From: Clostridia bacterium
GTDB lineage: Bacteria > Bacillota > DAOUPZ01
Assembly (NCBI GenBank): GCA_030625885.1
Contig: DAOUPZ010000006.1
Span: 61,636-125,635, forward strand
Direction: 5' to 3'
Length of the DNA stretch: 64,000 bases
The position numbers were made by a program, and so were the translations under genes. Below the pieces are notes generated by a model. That model did no database searches. It was not told where the DNA came from and saw only the letters and a list, made by a program, of their open reading frames with translations. Positions 58,881 through 64,000 of the stretch are shown piece by piece (the first letter of the stretch is position 1; each line of letters opens with the position of its first letter).

Positions 58881-60149
58881 ATGGGACATGTCGTTGTAAT
58901 AGGCGGAGGTTGGGCTGGATGCGCGGCAGCTCTAGAAGCTCGAAGAGACGGTTGTGAAGTAGTTCTTTTGGAAAGAACAGATATGTTGCTGGGAACGGGG
59001 CTTGTGGGTGGTATTATGCGTAATAATGGCCGCTATACGGCTACCGAAGAGATGATTGCGATGGGTGGTGGGTCATTATTTGAGCTTTGTGATACATATG
59101 CCAGGCATCATGATATATCTTTTCCCGGGCATGATCATGCGACACTGTACGATATTGTGAAAGTACCCCCTGCAGTGGAGAAGTTGCTAATAGATCATGG
59201 CGTTAAAATTCATTATCAAGAACGGGTTCGAAAAATAAAAATGGATAATCAACGCATTCAGTATGTTGTTTCAGATGATGGTTATTGTTATGATGGCGAT
59301 GTATTCATTGATGCAACAGGTACGGCAGGCGGCATTAATAATTGCTGCAAATATGGGAATGGTTGTTGTATGTGTATTATTCGCTGTCCTGCTTTTGGTG
59401 GAAGAGTGAGCATTGCTGGGCTTGCAGGGGTTAAGGAGAAAGCAGCGATGCGTTCGGATGGTTCTATTGGGGCGATGAGCGGTTCTTGTAAAGTATTAAA
59501 GGAATCATTAGGAAAGGTATTACAGGACGAGCTCAATGAAAGAGGTGTTGTCATTATTCCTGTACCTAAAGCGTTGCAAGAGACGGATTTAAATATAAAA
59601 ACTTGTCAGCAATATGCACTTCCGGCATATCGGGAAAATATTATTCTTTTGGATACAGGGCATGGAAAGTTGATGACGCCCTATTTTCCATTAGAAAAGT
59701 TGCGTCAGATTCCTGGATTAGAACATATTCGTTATGAAGATCCTTATGCAGCAGGGGTAGGCAACTCTATTCGCTACATGGCAATAACACCAAGGAATAA
59801 TTTTTTACAAGTAGAAGGGGTAGATAATCTACTTTGTGCAGGAGAAAAAATTGGTAATGCAATTGGCCATACGGAAGCGATTTGTTCGGGGGTTTTAGCA
59901 GGGTATAATGCGAACCGTCTTATAGATGGGAAGCAGATGTTAGAAATACCCAGAGAATTAGCCGTAGGGGATTTTATTGCGGTGACGGGTCAAGTGTTAA
60001 AAGAAAAGAACGGCTTACAATACAAATACACTTTTTCAGGTTCGGTTTATTTTGAACATATGAAGCAAAAAGGTTTGTATTCAACAGATATAAGTGAAAT
60101 TCAGAAAAGAGTGGAGCAAGTGGGCATGAAAGGTGTGTTTTCCTTTTAA
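58881..60149 (+). CDS. FAD-dependent oxidoreductase with a cysteine cluster
   Basis: Flavoprotein of 422 residues. N-terminal Rossmann motif VVVIGGGWAGCAAALEARRDG; FAD-region GVDNLLCAGEKIGNAIGHTEAICSGVLAGYNANRL near the C-terminus, similar to the MnmG/TrmFO and FixC-like groups. Residues 155-169 (CCKYGNGCCMCIIRC) contain six cysteines and may bind an Fe-S cluster or form redox pairs; this is not part of MnmG or TrmFO. The substrate is unknown. ATG follows AAGGAGG. The radical SAM gene follows 79 bases later, possibly co-transcribed. Confidence 0.7.
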   Translation: MGHVVVIGGGWAGCAAALEARRDGCEVVLLERTDMLLGTGLVGGIMRNNGRYTATEEMIAMGGGSLFELCDTYARHHDISFPGHDHATLYDIVKVPPAVEKLLIDHGVKIHYQERVRKIKMDNQRIQYVVSDDGYCYDGDVFIDATGTAGGINNCCKYGNGCCMCIIRCPAFGGRVSIAGLAGVKEKAAMRSDGSIGAMSGSCKVLKESLGKVLQDELNERGVVIIPVPKALQETDLNIKTCQQYALPAYRENIILLDTGHGKLMTPYFPLEKLRQIPGLEHIRYEDPYAAGVGNSIRYMAITPRNNFLQVEGVDNLLCAGEKIGNAIGHTEAICSGVLAGYNANRLIDGKQMLEIPRELAVGDFIAVTGQVLKEKNGLQYKYTFSGSVYFEHMKQKGLYSTDISEIQKRVEQVGMKGVFSF

Positions 60150-60228
60150 TTATGGAATGGATATGATAAAATGACATTGATTTTAAAAGAAATTTCATAA
60201 TATCTAAGTATAGGAAAAGGGATAAAAA

Positions 60229-61989
60229 ATGAAAATATTGTTAACAACACTAAATGCTAAATATATTCATTCAGCACTTTCGCTGCGCTATTTGCGTGGT
60301 GTTTGTAAAACGCATTTCTCACAGGTTATTTTGCGAGAGTTTACGATCAATGAACAAGTAGAGCATATTGCAGCGGAAATTTTTCGAGAGAAGGCACAAG
60401 TAGTCGCGTTTTCTTGTTACATTTGGAATATTGCGCAAACCTTGCAAATTGCTGCTACGCTCAAAAAGGTTCAACCTGATATTTCTATCGTTCTGGGAGG
60501 ACCAGAGGTTTCGTATGATGCGTCAGATTATATGCGCAGCAATCCAAGCATTGATTTTATTATCTGTGGAGAAGGCGAACAAACTTTTTTAGAATTGATG
60601 CAATCTCTATGCAACAGAAATCCATTCCTAAAGGATATTGATGGATTAGTATATCGTGATGGGAACGAAATATATCAAAACCAAGCGCGGGCGTGTATAA
60701 CTGATTTAGATCAAATTCCATCACCTTATGAAGGAGAATTTGCTCAGGAATTAAGCAATAAGATTACTTATTATGAAACATCACGCGGATGTCCTTTTCG
60801 GTGTCAATATTGTCTTTCTTCCACTTTGTCTGGTGTGCGGTACTTTTCTCTTGAGCGTGTAAAAACAGATTTGCAATCATTAATTAATGCGGGAGTCAAA
60901 CAAGTGAAATTTGTTGATCGGACGTTTAATGTAAATAAGAAGCGTGCATTAGCAATTTGGCAATTTATACTGGAGCACTATCGGAGTGGCATGAATTTTC
61001 ACTTTGAATTGGCAGCCGATCTTTTAGATGATGAAATGCTTGCTTTCTTAGAGTATGTTCCCCCAGGTTTGTTTCAATTTGAAATTGGGGTACAGTCAAC
61101 GTATCAAACCACACTTTCTGAGATTCAGCGGAAAACAAATCTTACAAAAATCAATGAAAATGTTGCGTGTATTAAAAGCTATAATAATATTCATCAGCAT
61201 TTGGACTTAATTGCAGGATTGCCAATGGAAACGTTTCAACAGTTTGGTCAATCATTTAACGATGTCTATGAAATGAAACCGGATCAACTGCAATTAGGAT
61301 TTTTAAAATTACTGCGGGGATCCGGCTTGCGACACCGTGCCGAAATTTATGGCTATCAATATACATATTATCCCCCATATGAAGTTCTATTGAATGATTG
61401 CTTGCCTTATGAAGCAATGTTGCAGTTGAAAATCATTGAAGATCTTTTAGAGAAGTATGGTAATTCTCATCGTTTTGATAATACCCTTGAGTACTTAATA
61501 TCAAATCATTTTGAGGGTGCTTTTCAGTTTTTTGAAAAATTTTCGCTTTTTTGGCAGGAAAGAGGATGTCATAAAATTTCACTTAAAACAATGGGGTTAT
61601 ATCAAATTATATTTGATTTCTGTCGTACATTTTTGAGCGATGAAATCTCTTTTTTAAGAGAAATTTTGAAGTTTGATTTGCTGTGCCAGGAAAAAGTACT
61701 TCAATTACCTTCCTGGTGTAAACTTTATGAAGTGACTGATCATAAAGAACATATTTTTGAATTTTACCGTAATAGGGATCATATTAATAAGTATTTAAAA
61801 GAGCTAAAGGATTATTCTCATAAGCAAATTTACCGTAAGGCACATATAGAAGTCTTTGGGTATGATATGATTGATTGGTTTCAGGATCAAAAAATCACAC
61901 CTCAATCTCAGTTAACACCTGTTTTATTTAATTATGATATTGAGAATAAGTTGTTTAGAAAATGTGCGTATTATAAAGTGAATTTATAG
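60229..61989 (+). CDS. B12-binding-domain radical SAM protein (DUF4080)
   Basis: Protein of 586 residues. An N-terminal cobalamin-binding-type domain (1-140, VVAFSCYIWNIAQTLQIAATLKKVQPDISIVLGGPEVSYDA), radical SAM core with ETSRGCPFRCQYCLSS (about 185-195), GVKQVKFVDRTFNVNKKRA, FQFEIGVQST, and a C-terminal DUF4080 region. The canonical B12 DxHxxG motif is not seen, so cobalamin binding is unproven. The reaction is unknown. Confidence 0.85.
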   Translation: MKILLTTLNAKYIHSALSLRYLRGVCKTHFSQVILREFTINEQVEHIAAEIFREKAQVVAFSCYIWNIAQTLQIAATLKKVQPDISIVLGGPEVSYDASDYMRSNPSIDFIICGEGEQTFLELMQSLCNRNPFLKDIDGLVYRDGNEIYQNQARACITDLDQIPSPYEGEFAQELSNKITYYETSRGCPFRCQYCLSSTLSGVRYFSLERVKTDLQSLINAGVKQVKFVDRTFNVNKKRALAIWQFILEHYRSGMNFHFELAADLLDDEMLAFLEYVPPGLFQFEIGVQSTYQTTLSEIQRKTNLTKINENVACIKSYNNIHQHLDLIAGLPMETFQQFGQSFNDVYEMKPDQLQLGFLKLLRGSGLRHRAEIYGYQYTYYPPYEVLLNDCLPYEAMLQLKIIEDLLEKYGNSHRFDNTLEYLISNHFEGAFQFFEKFSLFWQERGCHKISLKTMGLYQIIFDFCRTFLSDEISFLREILKFDLLCQEKVLQLPSWCKLYEVTDHKEHIFEFYRNRDHINKYLKELKDYSHKQIYRKAHIEVFGYDMIDWFQDQKITPQSQLTPVLFNYDIENKLFRKCAYYKVNL

Positions 61990-62028
61990 AAATAAAGGAA
62001 ATAAAGATTATATAATGTAATAAAGAAC

Positions 62029-62129
62029 TTACGTTGCGGGTTTGTAGGAAAAGCGAAGGCAAGATGGGGGGGCATTCCACGAGGTACGAGTGGTGTGTCC
62101 TCCTGTTGCAAGAGCAATTCTAAATGTAA
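62029..62129 (+). ncRNA. Structured repeat, copy 2
   Basis: Same layout as copy 1: outer TTACGTT/AATGTAA (one wobble), middle ATGGGGGGGCA/TGTCCTCCTGT (fully paired with wobbles), inner CCAC/GTGG with loop GAGGTACGA. The flanking word AGGAAAAGCGAAGG is also shared. It lies between the radical SAM gene and the cysteine synthase gene, with no coding role seen. Confidence 0.6.
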
Positions 62130-62229
62130 AATCATTATTGTAAAGCATATATATAAATAAGTTTCACAAGAATATTAAAAAAAATAGTAAATTAAGAGGA
62201 TTTATTAAAGTGTTATCGAAAAAAACTAC

Positions 62230-62262
62230 TTATGCATATTATAGTATATTCATAATGCATAA
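62230..62262. promoter_or_regulatory. Dyad upstream of the cysteine synthase gene
   Basis: TTATGCAT (62230-62237) and ATGCATAA (62255-62262) are complementary, 17 bases apart, about 50 bases before the gene. It is a possible operator; no T-box or SAM riboswitch pattern is seen. Confidence 0.3.
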
Positions 62263-62310
62263 ATAGATTAATGAGGATTATAGACATAATAACGTGAGAG
62301 AGGGATTAGA

Positions 62311-63246
62311 GTGAAGATGGTGATCAATAATATTTTAGAGGCGATCGGTGAAACTCCTTTAGTACAATTACAACGTATGACGGGACCTCGTGATGCGCGT
62401 GTTTTAGTAAAAGCTGAATTTTTAAACCCAGGTGGGAGTATAAAATCCCGTTCGGCATTAGCGATGGTAGAGGCTGCAGAAAAGGCCGGAAAGCTGAAAC
62501 CAGGCTCCATTATTGTTGAGCCAACCAGTGGTAATCAGGGAATTGGTTTAGCTATGGTTGGTACGATTAAAGGTTATGAAGTTAAAATTATTTTACCGCA
62601 AAGTGTAAGTATTGAAAGAAGGAAATTGCTAGAGAATTATGGAGCTCAAGTCATTGTAATACCTGATGAAGGGGATATCGGTAAATCCATAGCGGCTTGT
62701 ATTAATAAGGCTCAAGAAATGGCTGAGAATGATAAAAGAGTTTTTGTACCTCAGCAATTTGAAAATCCAGCTAATGTTTCTGTTAATCGGTTGATTACAG
62801 GCAAAGAAATACTTCGACAAGTTGATGGTCAAATTGATGCGTTTTGTAGTGGTATTGGAACAGGCGGTACTTTAACAGGCATTGGAGAAGCGTTGAAACA
62901 CGCTTATCCTGCAATAAAGATTGTAGCAGTAGAGCCAACTCAGGGTGCATTATTGTCTGGAGGGTCAATCGGTCAGCATAACCAGCAAGGTATTGGTGAT
63001 GGCGTCTTGCCAGGTATACTAAACCAAAAACTAATAGATGATATTCGTATAGTTACAGATGAGGAAGCTATTGAAACAGCAAAACGATTAGCATGTGAAG
63101 AAGGAATGATGGTAGGGATATCTAGTGGCTCAAACGTTTTTGCGGCTTTGCAAATGGCAAGAGAATTAGGAAAAGGGAAAACAGTTGTTACGATTTTACC
63201 GGATACGGCTGAGCGTTATTATAGTACGGAATTATTCAGGCACTAA
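62311..63246 (+). CDS. cysK: Cysteine synthase family protein (PLP)
   Basis: Fold-type II PLP enzyme of 311 residues that makes cysteine from an activated serine and sulfide. Seen: IGETPLVQLQRM, PLP lysine in NPGGSIKSRSAL, PTSGNQGIGLAMVG, CSGIGTGGTLTGIGEAL and GISSGSNVFAALQMA. Two variations from classical CysK: NPGGSVKDR is SIKSR, and TSGNTG is TSGNQG. These sit near the substrate carboxylate site, so the co-substrate may differ from O-acetylserine. GTG 62311 has GAGGG 7 bases upstream; ATG 62317 is the alternative. Confidence 0.83.
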   Translation: MKMVINNILEAIGETPLVQLQRMTGPRDARVLVKAEFLNPGGSIKSRSALAMVEAAEKAGKLKPGSIIVEPTSGNQGIGLAMVGTIKGYEVKIILPQSVSIERRKLLENYGAQVIVIPDEGDIGKSIAACINKAQEMAENDKRVFVPQQFENPANVSVNRLITGKEILRQVDGQIDAFCSGIGTGGTLTGIGEALKHAYPAIKIVAVEPTQGALLSGGSIGQHNQQGIGDGVLPGILNQKLIDDIRIVTDEEAIETAKRLACEEGMMVGISSGSNVFAALQMARELGKGKTVVTILPDTAERYYSTELFRH

Positions 63247-63312
63247 AAAAGACTAATTTCTTATCCACTTGGAAACAATAATGCTAAAGAAGCAGTGAAA
63301 GGTGGATGAGAA

Positions 63313-63615
63313 TTGTTAAATAGTGTGTTAGAAAGCCGGATTTCTCATGAGGGGTTAACCCAAATTATTTTGGAAATGCCTGAAAAGGATTACTTTCAGA
63401 TGTACGGCCAATTAAATGATGAAATTGCAAAGGACTTATTGCAACAATATTTACTCTATCATAATGATGATGGTCGGATGGGTCGTGTGAAAATATACTA
63501 CGATAAGAATGACCATGTTGTTCGCATATCAAGTTTTTTGCAGTATTTAGGGAATGAGAAGACGACACATATGTATGAAGTGGATGATTACGTACATGGA
63601 AGTGATGAAAGGTAA
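63313..63615 (+). CDS. Hypothetical protein
   Basis: Protein of 100 residues that I do not recognise. Helical N-terminal half (ESRISHEGLTQIILEMPEKD) and a strand-rich C-terminal half (RVKIYYDKNDHVVRISSFLQ, HMYEVDDYVHG), with no signal peptide or membrane segment. TTG start with AAAGGTGG 7 bases upstream. It lies 66 bases after the cysteine synthase gene, possibly co-transcribed. Confidence 0.6.
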   Translation: MLNSVLESRISHEGLTQIILEMPEKDYFQMYGQLNDEIAKDLLQQYLLYHNDDGRMGRVKIYYDKNDHVVRISSFLQYLGNEKTTHMYEVDDYVHGSDER

Positions 63616-63630
63616 ATAATATGGACTATG

Positions 63631-63690
63631 CGACATGGGGATATTCCAGGAGGCATGAGTGATGTGTTCCCATGTTGCATGAGCTATAGA
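63631..63690 (+). repeat. Structured repeat, copy 3 (partial)
   Basis: ATGGGGATA (63635-63643) pairs with TGTTCCCAT (63665-63673) through two wobbles; ATTCC, GAGTG and CATGTTGC are shared with copies 1 and 2. The inner stem is lost and the outer stem is not found. It lies just upstream of the first rRNA promoter. Confidence 0.5.
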
Positions 63691-63711
63691 AAATGTTTTT
63701 TTCAAAAGTTA

Positions 63712-63740
63712 TTGACAGAAAAGTTTAGATATGATATATT
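63712..63740 (+). promoter_or_regulatory. rRNA operon promoter P1
   Basis: Consensus TTGACA (63712-63717), 17 bases, TATATT (63735-63740). First of two tandem strong promoters. Confidence 0.8.
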
Positions 63741-63830
63741 ATATAAGCTGCTTCGAAAGAGTGGCACAAGAAAATCCCGGTTGGGGTATTTCAATTATCA
63801 GTTAAGAAAACAGAAGATCCAAAAAAGTTA

Positions 63831-63859
63831 TTGACAAGGAAGACGAGATGTGGTAAGAT
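63831..63859 (+). promoter_or_regulatory. rRNA operon promoter P2
   Basis: TTGACA (63831-63836), 17 bases, TAAGAT (63854-63859). Both promoters are preceded by the same AAAAGTTA word, so they are near copies. Confidence 0.85.
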
Positions 63860-63865
63860 AATATT

Positions 63866-64000
63866 CCAGTCAAAAATTGCTCCTTGAAAATTGAACAGTG
63901 CAAACATGCTAAGATAATTTTGGACTCAAAGAAAACCTTTGAGCAAAGTAACAACAAAGACCAGAAGTTGGTCAAAGAGCAGATAAACTTTTTAAGTTTA
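63866..64000 (+). other. rRNA operon leader (16S gene begins beyond the window)
   Basis: GCTCCTTGAAAATTGAACAG is the boxA-like leader found before 16S rRNA in Firmicutes. CTCAAAG/CCTTTGAG and GACCA/TTGGTC hairpins follow, suitable for processing stems. No mature 16S sequence is reached. Confidence 0.8.

Noticed and set aside
62130..62310. T-box or SAM riboswitch before the cysteine synthase gene
   Set aside because: No T-box sequence, specifier hairpin or SAM-I core is seen.
63628..63834. Open frame starting MRHGDIPGGMSDVF
   Set aside because: It covers repeat copy 3 and rRNA promoter P1; no ribosome-binding site.
1..64000. CRISPR array, tRNA genes, complete transposase genes
   Set aside because: No regularly spaced direct repeats of 25-37 bp, no cloverleaf with a GTTCRA-type arm, and no transposase or integrase ORF were found.
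63866..64000. Start of 16S rRNA
   Set aside because: Only leader sequence is present; the AGAGTTTGATC-type 5' end is not reached.

Overview
The window is AT-rich DNA from an anaerobic, motile, endospore-forming Firmicute. Sporulation genes (prkA-yhbH-spoVR, a LysM/GH18 spore-type hydrolase, sigI-rsgI), flagellar genes, hybrid cluster protein, an NDP-forming acyl-CoA synthetase, many radical SAM proteins, an FeoB split in two and an rRNA leader of Firmicute type all fit. My inference is Negativicutes, Sporomusaceae (Pelosinus/Sporomusa-like), at moderate confidence; 16S rRNA lies just past the right edge and would settle it.

Layout. 1-2.5 kb: lysine synthesis (dapL) and pgeF. 2.6-8.3 kb: end of a flagellar cluster (FliK-like, FlhB-like switch, fliS, a large flagellin, yaaR). 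8.5-10.6 kb: a polyprenyl diphosphate synthase next to a YtpB-type terpene synthase. 10.8-15.8 kb: LysM/GH18 protein and an OpuC-type compatible-solute importer. 15.9-17.6 kb: a c-di-GMP riboswitch ahead of a YvyF-like protein and an HD-GYP phosphodiesterase. 17.9-19.6 kb: hcp. 19.7-22.3 kb: a broken yyaL-type gene followed by an AT-rich cassette (WG-repeat fragment, membrane-anchored EEP hydrolase, permuted papain-like protein). 22.5-23.8 kb: RsbX/SpoIIE-like phosphatase and PilZ-like protein. 23.9-32.5 kb, minus strand: LuxR-type regulator, two NhaC-family antiporters, a chemoreceptor and an N-acyl-D-amino-acid deacylase with a 25-residue leader ORF. 32.8-35.3 kb: feoA and split feoB. 35.6-39.6 kb: radical SAM protein, zinc peptidase, acyl-CoA synthetase. 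39.6-40.4 kb: divergent small protein and PadR regulator around a perfect palindrome. 40.8-44.2 kb: GlpA-like/FAD oxidoreductase pair with a TatD-associated radical SAM protein. 44.3-49.1 kb: SLH protein, sigI-rsgI, GAF/HD-GYP protein. 49.4-54.3 kb: prkA-yhbH-spoVR. 54.4-56.8 kb: NitT/TauT-type ABC importer. 56.9-63.6 kb: third NhaC, an FAD enzyme with a cysteine cluster, B12/radical SAM protein, a variant cysteine synthase and an unknown protein. 63.7-64.0 kb: tandem promoters and leader of an rRNA operon.

Themes. Cyclic-di-GMP and motility recur (riboswitch, two HD-GYP proteins, PilZ-like protein, flagellin, chemoreceptor). The D-amino-acid locus joins sensing, transport, hydrolysis and regulation on one strand. 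The non-coding DNA is unusually structured: (i) tracts with 7-bp periodicity next to hairpins; (ii) a roughly 100-nt repeat whose stems survive sequence change; (iii) very long perfect palindromes with little or no loop; (iv) a near-palindrome of the form TCACCCCTAAGGGTGA that recurs in two regions near the LuxR/deacylase locus.
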